DNA from: CAVRAZ01 sp963719135
GTDB taxonomy: Bacteria; Pseudomonadota; Gammaproteobacteria; DSM-19610
Assembly: GCA_963719135.1 (NCBI GenBank)
Contig: CAVRAZ010000007.1
Span: forward strand, 186,001-250,000
DNA: 64,000 bases
Reading direction: 5' to 3'
This document shows positions 16,809 through 27,305 of this stretch, in pieces. Numbering within the stretch: the first letter of the stretch is position 1; the number at the start of each line of letters is the position of its first letter. The notes below the pieces were generated by a model. That model ran no database searches and was not told where the DNA came from. It saw only the letters and a list, made by a program, of their open reading frames with translations. Position numbers and translations under genes: made by a program.

Positions 16809-17811
16809 AGCCACCGCACACTCACCTTCGTTCCCATCGTTGGTCCAGCAGTTTTTCACGGAGTATCTGGTCACGCAGCGTGCCTTGAGCCCCCACACTG
16901 TTGCCTCCTACCGCGACGCCTTGATGCTGTTCCTGGACTTCGCACATGTGCGCCTGGGCAAGGCGCCAACCGAGCTATGTCTAGCCGATATCGAACCCGA
17001 CTTGATCATGGCGTTCCTGGACCACCTGGAGCAGCAGCGCAACAATGCGGTGCGCAGTCGCAACCTGAGGCTGACGGCGCTGCGTGCGTTCTTGAAATTT
17101 GCGTCGCGTCGCGATGTCTCGTCATTGCATGCCATTGAACGTGCGCTGGGTGTGCCAATGAAGCGTTTCGAGCGCCCGATGCTCGGGTTCCTCTCGCGCG
17201 AGGAGATGCTGGCAGTGATCGGCGAGCCGGGCAGCACATGGACTTCGCAGCGCGACCATCTGCTGCTAGCCATGCTCTACAACACCGGGGCTCGTGTCTC
17301 GGAGATTATCGCTGTGCGTGTTGCCGATGTCGTACTAGAGGCTTCGCCCTGTGTTCACCTGCGCGGTAAGGGTCGCAAGCAGCGCGCGGTGCCATTGTGG
17401 AAGTCCACGGTTCGGGAGATCCGGTTCTGGCTACGGTGCACCCCCACGCTGGGTCCCGACGCGCCCTTGCTGCCCAATCGGACAGGGCAAGCAATGACAC
17501 GTGCCAATGTTAATCAACGACTCAATATCGCTGTTGGCCGTGCATCTGAAGTGCACCGTAGCCTCGCCAAGCGGCACATATCGCCGCATTCGATCCGGCA
17601 CTCTACAGCAATGCATATGCTGCAGTCCGGCGTGGCTTTCAGTGTGATCGCACTGTGGCTGGGACACGAGAACATGTCCACCACGCACCGGTACGTCGAG
17701 GCTGATCTGGCGATGAAAGATAAGGCGTTGGCCCGGCTTCAGGAACCCGACATGAAGATCCACCGTTACCGCCCACCTGACGCCCTGATGCAGTTCCTTC
17801 AGGGGCTGTAA
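16801..17811 (+). CDS. RIT tyrosine recombinase C
   Basis: A 336-residue protein with an XerC/D-like layout: core-binding domain (TQRALSPHTVASYRDALMLF) then catalytic domain with TGARVSEI, HSIRHST, LGHENM and the nucleophile in THRYVE. It overlaps the end of recombinase B by 8 bp. Immediately after its TAA is a copy of the CTATGTATAG word that also makes up the element's ends, so the element's 3' control or binding sites begin directly at the stop codon. Confidence 0.9.
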   Translation: MSEATAHSPSFPSLVQQFFTEYLVTQRALSPHTVASYRDALMLFLDFAHVRLGKAPTELCLADIEPDLIMAFLDHLEQQRNNAVRSRNLRLTALRAFLKFASRRDVSSLHAIERALGVPMKRFERPMLGFLSREEMLAVIGEPGSTWTSQRDHLLLAMLYNTGARVSEIIAVRVADVVLEASPCVHLRGKGRKQRAVPLWKSTVREIRFWLRCTPTLGPDAPLLPNRTGQAMTRANVNQRLNIAVGRASEVHRSLAKRHISPHSIRHSTAMHMLQSGVAFSVIALWLGHENMSTTHRYVEADLAMKDKALARLQEPDMKIHRYRPPDALMQFLQGL

Positions 17812-17876
17812 CTATGTATAGAGCCGCCGGCCCTGAGGTCTATTGAAACAGGGGCTGGCGGGTAACCCGTTGACTC

Positions 17877-17908
17877 AACTATACATAGTTCAACACTATA
17901 CATAGGGG
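17877..17908. repeat. RIT right terminal inverted repeat
   Basis: The exact reverse complement of 14437-14468 over 32 bp, ending CTATACATAGGGG. It overlaps by 3 bp the palindrome at 17906-17937. Confidence 0.92.
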
Positions 17909-17937
17909 TCGTTATGTATAGCTATACATAACGACCC
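17906..17937. repeat. Perfect 32-bp palindrome at the RIT right boundary
   Basis: Two 16-bp halves without a loop are centred between 17921 and 17922. The inner part (TATGTATAGCTATACATA) re-uses the same TATGTATAG word as the RIT ends. It has no counterpart outside the left end, so it may be the target site, the core of a former circular junction, or part of the element. Confidence 0.85.
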
Positions 17938-17984
17938 AAATACGACACTCGACGTAAGTAGCTGAATGTCTCAAACGTAGTGCC

Positions 17985-18280
17985 AACTCAACCGGTCGAC
18001 GCAACACATGCGTTGAATCGTTCTGCCGGTGTTTGAAATCCCTGCGTCTTTCGCGGCCCTTCATTTAACTAGCGGGTCACGGCATGAGCTTCGCCTGAGA
18101 GTGTACCGACAGGTCAGTGCCTTTGGGAAAATACTGCCTCAGCAGACCATTGGTATATTCATTCGAACCGCGTTGCCACCGACTCTGCGGATCGCAGAAG
18201 TAGAGCTTGATGTCGGTGGCCAGCGTGAACTGGCGATGATCCGCCAGTTCTTTGCCCCGGTCCCAGGTCAGCGACCTGCG
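17985..18280 (-). pseudogene. IS30-family transposase 3' relic
   Basis: Read on the minus strand, 18280 to about 18070 gives RRSLTWDRGKELADHRQF, then TDIKLYFCDPQSRWQRGSNE and YTNGLLRQYFPKGTDLS. This is the C-terminal DDE region of IS30 transposases, including the glutamate of the GSNE motif. After KLMP the frame is broken by stops and at least one frameshift, although RERRRDF and ERFNACV-like remnants follow in other frames. The N-terminal half is missing. A dead fragment lying just outside the RIT element. Confidence 0.8.
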
Positions 18281-18658
18281 TTAACTGAAAACACCGTACT
18301 GCAGCGGCAGGCACCCATGTCATCTTCGGGTGCCTGGTCTTCCTGGCAGGATCAGCTGCCCGCGGTTTCCAAGTCCAGGGTCACCCTGATGCGCTTACGT
18401 GTTGGCATGCGATGAACTTGCCGCCCGAAAATGGCGGCTTTCATCCAACTTATTTGAACCGGCGAACCGCCCGTGCATGAATCGGACGTGAATGCTCCAG
18501 GAAACTACACATTGCAATCCAATCGCTTGCGCAGTGTTTACCCGCGGTCGTGGAATCATGGCACGAATGCTGCCCATGGAACCGTCAAGCCTCCCGGGTT
18601 GCGCGGCAAGGGTAGGCGAAATTCTCGCAACACTGGCTAACCATTCAGGAGAAACGAC

Positions 18659-18877
18659 ACGAGCAACCTGCTTATCCATGATCTGCATGACATCGAGGAA
18701 CTGGACGTCCGTTCCATGGCCGAAGTCCATGGCGCATTGCGCAAGCGCAACGACATGCCCGGCTACAAGGCTCCTATCGCCTTGTACGATGACGGCATCA
18801 ACGTGCTGACGACCGATCCGCTGACCAGCAACGTCGCCTACGATTCGCCCTTCACGCCGATTCCCCACCCGGCCTGA
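18659..18877 (+). CDS. Small leader-peptide-like ORF with ACG at the start position
   Basis: A 72-codon frame begins at an ACG placed 7 nt after a good ribosome-binding site (AGGAG) where an ATG would be expected. It reads SNLLIHDLHDIEELDVRSMA, then EVHGALRKRND, and ends TPIPHPA before TGA. The first 25 residues resemble double-glycine leader peptides of the ELDxxxMxxVxGG type, with GA instead of GG. The tail has no known motif. No transporter or maturase is adjacent. Either a rare ACG start, a start lost by mutation (dead gene), or a chance frame; I cannot decide among these. Confidence 0.4.
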   Translation, partial: TSNLLIHDLHDIEELDVRSMAEVHGALRKRNDMPGYKAPIALYDDGINVLTTDPLTSNVAYDSPFTPIPHPA

Positions 18878-19449
18878 TCGGCACTCCGCAGGCGTAAGAC
18901 TCCGCGTCTGACCGGACCTGACCTGGGGCGACATTGGGTCGCTCCAGGCGCGCCGCGGGAATGCTATATCGAGTGCCCCGGACGGCACGCTGTGCTTCCG
19001 GTGGGTGCCGGTGCCAACCAGCGTCGAAGTCGGGGTAAAGAAGAATAAATGCCCTTTTTATCCAGATTCAGCCAATACAGGAACTACAGGGATTCCGCAT
19101 CTGGGAGGTTTCTTTAAATCTTACGAATGACCATTTACGGCCAAAGTCGGCCATTCCGGGAGCAACTTCCGCACTCAAGGTCAGGAAGGCCGTACGGAAG
19201 ACGGACGCCCGCTGGCCAGCCGGCCGGCCCACGGCATGAGCGGTGATGCGCTCGGGCGCCAGTTGCCCACAAGGACACGAGGCGCGCGAACAAGACACCC
19301 GTCGACCACGATGGACGCAAGGGATACAGAGGAAGGATCTCTGATCGTGCAGCGCAACGCAGCGGCGCCGTCGTCATTCAAAGTATCGCCACGCACGGAC
19401 CGAACGAAATTTGAGCGCGGCGAAAAGCGATCCTCGCGGATCGAATGAT
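18878..19449. other. Intergenic, no gene seen
   Basis: About 570 bp lie between the small ORF and the end of the ClC gene. Open frames here are short and lack motifs. A GGCCGTAAATGG/GGCCATT-type phrase near 19130-19160 (read on the minus strand) looks like an old dispersed repeat but could not be assigned. Confidence 0.35.
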
Positions 19450-20991
19450 TCAGGACGCCGCACGATCGACAGACGCCAAAGCCGGCGCAGCCGCTGTCGC
19501 GCCGCTGCCCCCTTCGGCGCGGAGAAACGCCCGCGACAGCGCATGATAGATCGGCTGCGGGCAGACCAGGTGCGAAACGCCGTAAGCGATGAACGAGGTG
19601 GTGATGAGCGCCAGCAGCATGTCCTGGTCGTTGGTCATCTCCATGACGATGACGAAGGCCGTGATCGGCGACTGCACCACGCCGGAAAAGTACGCGACCA
19701 TGCCCAGGATCACCATCACCGACATCGGCGCGACCGGCAGCCAGTGGCCCAGGTCGGCGCCGACGCCCGCGCCGGTGGCCAGCGACGGGGCGAAAATGCC
19801 GCCGGGAATGCCGCTCAGGTATGAGGCGAGCGTGGAGCCGATCTTCATCAGCGGGTAGATCGGGTCCCAGGCGGCCTTGCCGGTGATGATCGCCTTGGCA
19901 GCGCCATACCCGGTGCCGGAGGAACTGTACCCTGACAGGTAGCCGATGACCGCCACGGTCAACCCGCAGGCGAAAGCGACGCCGTACGGGTGTTGCCGTA
20001 TGACGGGCGCCAGGCGGCGCGCGCCGCCGATCAGCGCGCTGGAGAAGAGCCCGCCGAACAGGCCGCCGACCGCGCCGCAGACGGGGATCGCGAGCCAACT
20101 GACCGTGTTCGGCATGGAGGCGTCCGACGTACCGAAGTAATGGTAGGGGCCGAGCGTGGCCAGCGCGGTCACGCCGGCGATCACCACGCCGACCGTCACG
20201 ATGCCGCTGGTGCGCTGCTCGAAGCTCTTGCTCATTTCCTCGATGGCGAAGACGATGCCGGCCAGCGGTGTGTTGAACGCGGCGGCGATGCCGGCGGCGC
20301 TGCCGGCCAGGATCAGGCCGCGCTCCATGTAGTGTGCGGGAAACCGCGCAAAGCGCCCGAGCGAATACATGATGGATGCGCCGATGTGCACCGAGGGTCC
20401 TTCGCGGCCGATGGATGCGCCGACCGCCAGGCCGGCCAGCGTCAGCAGAATCTTGCCGACGGCGATACGCAGGGACAGCACCACGCCCTTGCGCCGCGAT
20501 TCGAGGGCAGCGATGGCCTGGGGGATGCCGCTGCCCTGGGAGCCGGGGAACAGGTTGCGCGTCGCCCAGGCCAGGGCGGCCATCACCAGCGGCGTGGCCA
20601 CCAGCGGCGCCCAGGGTCCGAGCGCGAGCAGCCGGTGGAAGAGTTGGTCGGAGCGATCGGCGAACAGCGCGAACAGCGCGCACAGCCCGCCCACCAGCAC
20701 GGCGCCGACCCAGAAGACCAGCCGGACTTTCCAGGCGAGACGGGAGAAGAATTTGCGTTGAATGACGCGGAAGTAACGGCGCAGTCGCTTGCGGGCGTTT
20801 CCGCGAAAGGGTGACGTCGGTCGTACCGGGTCTGTGTTGTCCGGTCGCGCCGAACGCTCCGGGCCGGTCGCACGGGTCCGCTGCGTACTGCGGTCCGGCG
20901 CGACCGGCTTCAGCCGGACGTTGCCGCTGCCGGAATCGGGCGCGACCGTTCCGGCGCGCGGGTCAGGCGCTCGCTGCGATACCGTCATCGG
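19450..20991 (-). CDS. ClC-family chloride channel/antiporter
   Basis: The chosen start (MTVSQRAP at 20991) gives about 513 residues. The N-terminal 90 residues are disordered, and about ten hydrophobic helices follow. ClC signatures are clear: GSGIPQ, GREGPSVHIG (containing the gating glutamate), NTPLAGIVFAIEEM (containing the proton glutamate of antiporters) and GGIFAPSLATGA. These glutamates favour H+/Cl- exchange over a pure channel. No C-terminal CBS domains. The gene starts 28 bp inside the end of the upstream SulP gene, so the two anion transporters are probably one operon. An upstream in-frame extension (to 21201) lies inside SulP and looks non-coding. Confidence 0.92.
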   Translation of the reverse strand, partial: PMTVSQRAPDPRAGTVAPDSGSGNVRLKPVAPDRSTQRTRATGPERSARPDNTDPVRPTSPFRGNARKRLRRYFRVIQRKFFSRLAWKVRLVFWVGAVLVGGLCALFALFADRSDQLFHRLLALGPWAPLVATPLVMAALAWATRNLFPGSQGSGIPQAIAALESRRKGVVLSLRIAVGKILLTLAGLAVGASIGREGPSVHIGASIMYSLGRFARFPAHYMERGLILAGSAAGIAAAFNTPLAGIVFAIEEMSKSFEQRTSGIVTVGVVIAGVTALATLGPYHYFGTSDASMPNTVSWLAIPVCGAVGGLFGGLFSSALIGGARRLAPVIRQHPYGVAFACGLTVAVIGYLSGYSSSGTGYGAAKAIITGKAAWDPIYPLMKIGSTLASYLSGIPGGIFAPSLATGAGVGADLGHWLPVAPMSVMVILGMVAYFSGVVQSPITAFVIVMEMTNDQDMLLALITTSFIAYGVSHLVCPQPIYHALSRAFLRAEGGSGATAAAPALASVDRAAS

Positions 20992-22828
20992 ATTCCTCTC
21001 CGGGCTTCGGTCTGGCGCCGGGCGGTTGCACGTAAACCGGCGCCGGTTTGCCGTCGCCGGTGTAGGGTACGGTCGCGCACTCGATAAAGGTGCGCGCCGT
21101 GCAATTGCGGCAGATCGACTTGTCGAGTTTCTGGAAGATGGCGTGCAGGGCGGCCGACTTGCTCTGGAAGATATGGTGGGTGTCGATCTTCTCCAGTGCA
21201 TGGCACTGCTCGAGCGACTCCCACAGACCCTGCTTGACGTTGATCAGGTAGAGTCCGCCGCCCGTGGCGCGCCGCCGCTCGGCCTCGTTGGCCAGCACGT
21301 CGGCGCCGGCGATGTCGACGAAGCTGATGCCCTGGGCGACGATGGCCAGGTGTTTCTGTTCGGGATGCCGCTGTTCGAGGCGGCCGAATTTTTCCCGGAT
21401 ATAGGCGACCGAGCCGAAGAACAGCGAGCCGTCGATGCGCATGATGTGGAGCTGCGGACATTCGCGCAGGTGGGCGCCGTCGGTCGAGAACTTGCGGTTG
21501 GGCAGATGCGGGTCCGGGACGCGCCTGACCACGCGCGGTTTGGAAACGCGCATCAGGTACAGCACCAGCGACAGCAGGATGCCGGCCATGATGGCGAACT
21601 CGAGGTCGAGGAACAGCGCCGCAAGAAACGTCACCAGGAAGATCGAGCGTTCCGAGTGGGTCGACGCAAAGATGTGCCGGATCGCCGGAATGTCGATCAG
21701 TCCCCAGGCGACGATGAACAGGATGCCGGCCATGGCGGCGTTGGGCAGATACGCGACCAGCGGTGCAATCGCCAGCACGATGAAGATCTCCAGGAACCCG
21801 GCGGTCATGGCGCTCACGGGCGTCTGGGCGCCGGCCTGGTAGTTGAGGCTGGAGCGGTTGAAGGAACCGGTGGCGACGTAGGCCGAGAAGAAGCTGCCGG
21901 CGATGTTGGACAGACCCTGGCCGATGAACTCCTGGTTGCCGTCCACGAGCTGGCCGCTGCGGATGCCGATGGCGCGGCCGATCGACACCGCCTCGGTCAG
22001 CGCGAACAGCGTCATGGCCAGCGCGGCGGGCGCGAGTTTCTGGAAGGTCGCGAGCGAGAAGTCGGGCATGGACAGCGGCGGCAGCGTCTGCGGCAGCGCA
22101 CCGACCGTCTGGATGCCGGTGGCGTCGTGGCCGAAGATCAGGTTCAGCGCCACGCCGAGAAAGCTGCCGGTGAGCAGAGCGACGATCAGAAACGGAATGC
22201 GCGGGTAGCGTTTCTTTACCACCATGCCCGACAGCAGCGTCGCCAGGGCGATGACCAGGATGTAGCCGTTGGTATGGGGAACCTGGTGCACGAAATGGTT
22301 CAGCGTGTCGAACAGGTTGCCTTCGCGCGGTATGGGCACGCCGAAAAAGTTCTTGAGCTGTTTGCTGGCGATCAGGATCGCCGCGCCGGTGGTAAAGCCG
22401 ACCACCACCGAGTGCGAGATGAAGTTGACAACCGCGCCCATGCGCGCCAGTCCCAGACCCAGTTCGATGCACCCGACCATGAAGGTCAACGACAGCGCGA
22501 GGGTCACGTATTCCGGGGTCATGGGTTCGGCGTAGACGCTGAGCGAAGTGAGCAGCACGATCGAAGCCGCCGTGGTGGGGCCGGACATCAGGTGCCAGGA
22601 CGAGCCGAAAAAGGCGGCTATGATGGGCGGGATCATGCCCGCGTAAAGACCGTACTGGGGCGGCATGCCGGCGATGGCGGCGAAGGCCACCGCCTGCGGC
22701 ACCACCACGATGGCGACGGTCAGGCCGGAGATGAGGTCGGCGCGAATGGTCTTGGCATTGACGCGGTTCTTCCACGATAAGATGGGCAGCATGCGGAGCT
22801 GCCAAGTGGCGTACTGCGATTTCGACAT
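20963..22828 (-). CDS. SulP-family anion permease with STAS domain
   Basis: A 621-residue inner-membrane transporter. Residues about 20-430 are the SulP membrane domain with the family signature VVVPQAVAFAAIAGMPPQYG near the start. Residues about 450-590 are a STAS domain (FFGSVAYIREKF, IVAQGISFVDIAGADVL). The end carries an unusual cysteine cluster, CRNCTARTFIEC, which could bind a metal. SulP proteins move sulfate, bicarbonate or other anions, and the substrate cannot be read from sequence. Co-transcribed with the ClC gene by overlap. A second SulP gene starts at the right edge of this window. Confidence 0.9.
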   Translation of the reverse strand: MSKSQYATWQLRMLPILSWKNRVNAKTIRADLISGLTVAIVVVPQAVAFAAIAGMPPQYGLYAGMIPPIIAAFFGSSWHLMSGPTTAASIVLLTSLSVYAEPMTPEYVTLALSLTFMVGCIELGLGLARMGAVVNFISHSVVVGFTTGAAILIASKQLKNFFGVPIPREGNLFDTLNHFVHQVPHTNGYILVIALATLLSGMVVKKRYPRIPFLIVALLTGSFLGVALNLIFGHDATGIQTVGALPQTLPPLSMPDFSLATFQKLAPAALAMTLFALTEAVSIGRAIGIRSGQLVDGNQEFIGQGLSNIAGSFFSAYVATGSFNRSSLNYQAGAQTPVSAMTAGFLEIFIVLAIAPLVAYLPNAAMAGILFIVAWGLIDIPAIRHIFASTHSERSIFLVTFLAALFLDLEFAIMAGILLSLVLYLMRVSKPRVVRRVPDPHLPNRKFSTDGAHLRECPQLHIMRIDGSLFFGSVAYIREKFGRLEQRHPEQKHLAIVAQGISFVDIAGADVLANEAERRRATGGGLYLINVKQGLWESLEQCHALEKIDTHHIFQSKSAALHAIFQKLDKSICRNCTARTFIECATVPYTGDGKPAPVYVQPPGARPKPGEESDDGIAASA

Positions 22829-22972
22829 AGGCGATTCCTTAAAGGATTATCAACAACCAAAAGTTCTTCCCGGGCATATTCCGGGCCGGTCCCGGCCGGA
22901 GCGGTCGGCACACCAGCCGGGTCCGCTCGGGTGCGCCGGGCACCGGGTGACGGTGGGGCGGGACGCCCCGGT

Positions 22973-23812
22973 TTACTCGCTGGGTCGGGTCCGGGCGAGG
23001 GTTTCGACGGCGACCGGGTTGCCCGCCTCCGCCGAACGCTGCAACCAGAACAGCGACTGCTGCGGGTCGCGTGGCACGGCCCAGGCGCCATCGCGGTAGC
23101 GAATGGCAAGCTGGTACTCGGCCACGGGGTCGCCGTTGTTTGCACGGGCCAGCAACGCGTCGGCCGACTGCGCTTCCAGCGAACCCGCCGCGATCGCGTC
23201 CCACAGGTTGAACGTGGTTTCGAGGCCAGGGAAATGCAGGCGGTCGCTGAGTGCGGCGGCCGGGTCCTCGCCGCGCTGCAGATCAGCGTCGGAGGCCAGG
23301 TGTTCGCGGTACAGACGGGCAAGATCGGCGTGGGCGCGCGGGTCGCCGCGATCGGCGGCGTCGCGCAGCCAGCCAACGGCTCGGTCGTCCTCTCCCTGGG
23401 CGAGCAGGGCCTCGCCGAGATGGTCCTGGGCGTCGGCGTTGCCGCCGCGGGCGGCGATACGCCACCAGTACGTGGCCTGCTCCACGTCGCGGGGCGCACC
23501 CTGGCCGGAGGCGTAGGCATTGCCGGCGGCGTCGGCCGCGTAGGCATTGCCGCCGCGACCGGCGGCGGTCAGCCAGCGCAGCGCGGCCTCGGGGTCCGGC
23601 GCGAGCCCGTAGCGCCCGTCGCGGTAGGCCAGCGCGAGCTGCAACTCGGCGCCCACGTCGCCGTTTCCGGCGAGCTGGGTGAGCCATGCGACCTCGCTTC
23701 CGGCCGGCACCCCGTCGGCACGCGCGGCCATCAGGGCAATGAAGCCGGCAGCGAGCAGGCCGGTCATCAGGCCGAGCAGGGGGCGCGTTTTCGGTGTATT
23801 CGGGAATGGCAT
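22973..23812 (-). CDS. Sel1-repeat (TPR-like) secreted protein
   Basis: From MPFPNTPK at 23812 the protein is 279 residues. An N-terminal hydrophobic segment (LLGLMTGLLAAGFIALMAAR) is a signal peptide or anchor. About six Sel1-type repeats follow, e.g. ALRWLTAAGRGGNAYAAD, ATYWWRIAARGGNADAQ and AVGWLRDAADRGDPRAHADL. Sel1 repeats are helical-pair scaffolds for protein binding. It lies about 145 bp upstream of the SulP gene on the same strand and may belong to that transcript. Partner unknown. Confidence 0.8.
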   Translation of the reverse strand: MPFPNTPKTRPLLGLMTGLLAAGFIALMAARADGVPAGSEVAWLTQLAGNGDVGAELQLALAYRDGRYGLAPDPEAALRWLTAAGRGGNAYAADAAGNAYASGQGAPRDVEQATYWWRIAARGGNADAQDHLGEALLAQGEDDRAVGWLRDAADRGDPRAHADLARLYREHLASDADLQRGEDPAAALSDRLHFPGLETTFNLWDAIAAGSLEAQSADALLARANNGDPVAEYQLAIRYRDGAWAVPRDPQQSLFWLQRSAEAGNPVAVETLARTRPSE

Positions 23813-23981
23813 GGGGGGGTTGTGCCTCAACGTTCTGTCTTTCTATAAAGTGTGATTAGCAAGATACGGGCCAATGACTAAGCTTCATTGTTCACACATA
23901 AATACAATGGCGTACATGCGTCCATAGTCAGCGTATAAAAATCTGCTAAAATTTTTATCAACAAATTTTGAAGGTCCCTCC

Positions 23982-25717
23982 ATGTCGTGTAGGCTGCTCG
24001 CCGCGCTGCATCTGAACCGCTTGCAACGCAAGGTATTGCTCGTGGTGCTGGTGATCATCCTGGTGCCGATGCTGGTCACCGGAGTGCTTTCGGCGTCCTG
24101 GATTTCCGGGCGCATGGACGACTCGATAAAGCGCTGGATAAACGAAGCGGCGCAGGTCAACAGCAACTGGCTGGACAACGTCAATAAGAACGGCCGTCTG
24201 TTCGCGGACCTCTACGATCAGCTCGCAGACGGCCGGCCGCCGGCGTTCGTCCCCGGCCGCTCGCCGATTCCCCCGCAACTGGAACCGCTGGCGCGCGAAC
24301 TGGGCATCAACCTGGTGCAGGTGTTCGATCCGGACGGGAGGCAGATCTATTCGTCGCCGCAGGTCAGCCTCGGTACGTCCTGGGAGCCGGGCCAGACGGC
24401 CGCCGTACTCAAGGCCACCCAGGGCGACCGGAGTCTGCTGGCCGCGGTGACCATCGCGCGCTATCCGCACGATCAACCGCATCACTACCGCCTGGTGCTG
24501 GGAACACTGTTCGACCAGGAACTGCTCGCCCGGCTGAGCAGCATGACCGGGCTCAAGACCCGTCTGTTCTATCCGCGCAGCGGCGATTTCGCCAAAGCCT
24601 TTTCGGAGGAGGGCCGCCCGCTGCGACTGCGCCTGCCGGCAGCGGCTTTCGAGGAACTCAAGCAGCGGCACGCGTACTACAGCGACCAGGCCGAGAACGG
24701 CGAGTACTGGGGCCTGTACACACCGGTAGCGGACTCCAGCGGCCGCGTGGAAGCGGTCCTGTTCAGCGGTCTCGAGCATCATGGCGGCGACCGCTTCCTG
24801 ACCGACGAGGCCGCGGTGTTCCTGGCCGTTGCCCTGCTGGGCACGCTGCTGGCGGCAGTCACCGGATTGCTGTTGTCGCGCCTGATCGTGCGTCCGGTGA
24901 CCTTTCTGCGCGAGGGTGTGATGAAGGTGGCGGCGCAGGATTTCCGCGCCAGCGTACCGATCGCCTGGCGCGACGAGATCGGCGACCTGGCGCGCGCCTT
25001 CAACGGCATGGCCGCCACCCTGCGCGAGGCGCGCGACGAACAGCGCCGCGAATTTCAACGCGACAAGATCACCGCCCTGGGCGAGCTTTCGCTGGCCATG
25101 GCGCACGAGATTCGCAATCCCATCGGCGTCATCAACACGGCCACCAAACTGCTGGAAAGAGCCGAGGACCCCGCCAAGCGCGCCGACCTGCACCGGATGA
25201 TCCGCGAGGAGTGCCAGCGCCTGGACCAGTTTCTGCGCGACTTCCAGCAACTGGCGCGCCACCGCAAGCCGCAGTTCGCACTGATCGATCCGGCGGCGCC
25301 GCTGGAGCGTGCCCTGCACGTGATGCTCGCCGGCCGCGACAGCATACGCGTGCGGCGCGAGTACACCCACGGCGGGCACCGCATCCGCGCCGACGCGGAA
25401 CTGCTGCAACAGGCCTGGGTAAACCTGGTGCGCAACGCGCTGGAGGCGATGGAGGGCACGGGTGAACTGCGGGTCGGTTCCGGCGTAACGGGCGGGGAAG
25501 TGATGCTCTACCTGCAGGACAGCGGCCCGGGAATTCCGCTGGACCTGATGACAAGGCTGTTCGAGCCGTTCTTCACCACCAAGGCGCAGGGCAGCGGCCT
25601 GGGCCTGACGCTGGCCAACACGCTGGTGGAGGCCAGCGGCGCGCACCTGGAACTGGTTCCCGGCAGCGGCCCTGGCGCCCGCTTCGCCATGCGTTTTTCG
25701 ATTTCGGAGGAGGCCTG

Positions 25718-25718
<1 letters not shown>
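23982..25718 (+). CDS. Membrane sensor histidine kinase
   Basis: A 578-residue kinase. TM1 is about residues 18-41 (LLVVLVIILVPMLVTGVL). A periplasmic sensor region spans about 42-273, TM2 about 274-297, then HAMP (to about 355, WRDEIGDLARAFNGM). The HisKA phosphoacceptor is in AMAHEIRNPIG, followed by the HATPase with N box (WVNLVRNALEAM), DSGPGIP and GSGLGLTLA. This is the NtrB-like architecture that pairs with sigma-54 regulators. Its TGA overlaps the ATG of the response regulator by 1 nt. The stimulus is unknown; the periplasmic region has no domain I can name. Confidence 0.92.
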
Positions 25719-27112
<1,394 letters not shown>

Positions 27113-27305
27113 GCGCGGCGGTTCTGCTTCGACAGGGTTTGGACGGCGAACGACCCGGACCGGATGTCCGGAAGTTTGTTATTGAGAGAACGCTGATCGA
27201 TGGGTCCCGACCCAGGGACGACAGAAATCCGTGCGTACTGCTACCGGTACTCGACCCTGATGTAAACTGATAAGCGGAATACCGATTTCCAACCGCGAGG
27301 TCGCC

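Larger units (their letters stand above)
14437..17908 (+). mobile_element. RIT element (recombinase in trio)
   Basis: Three different tyrosine recombinase genes, overlapping and all on the plus strand, lie between perfect 32-bp inverted repeats (14437-14468 and 17877-17908). This is the definition of a RIT element. All three proteins keep the R, HxxR, H and Y catalytic positions, and no gene is broken, so the element looks intact. Extra copies of the subterminal word CTATGTATAG occur inside each repeat and again right after the third gene at 17812-17821. Outside the right repeat is a perfect palindrome (17906-17937). RIT elements are mobile but poorly characterised mechanistically. Confidence 0.92.

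Noticed and set aside
18395..18988. 197-codon minus-strand frame overlapping the small leader-like ORF
   Set aside because: No ribosome-binding site or motif, and composition is typical of a GC-rich shadow.
20789..22780. 663-codon open frame antisense to the ClC/SulP genes
   Set aside because: High-GC shadow of real genes; the translation is low-complexity Gly/Arg/Asp/His-rich with no domain.
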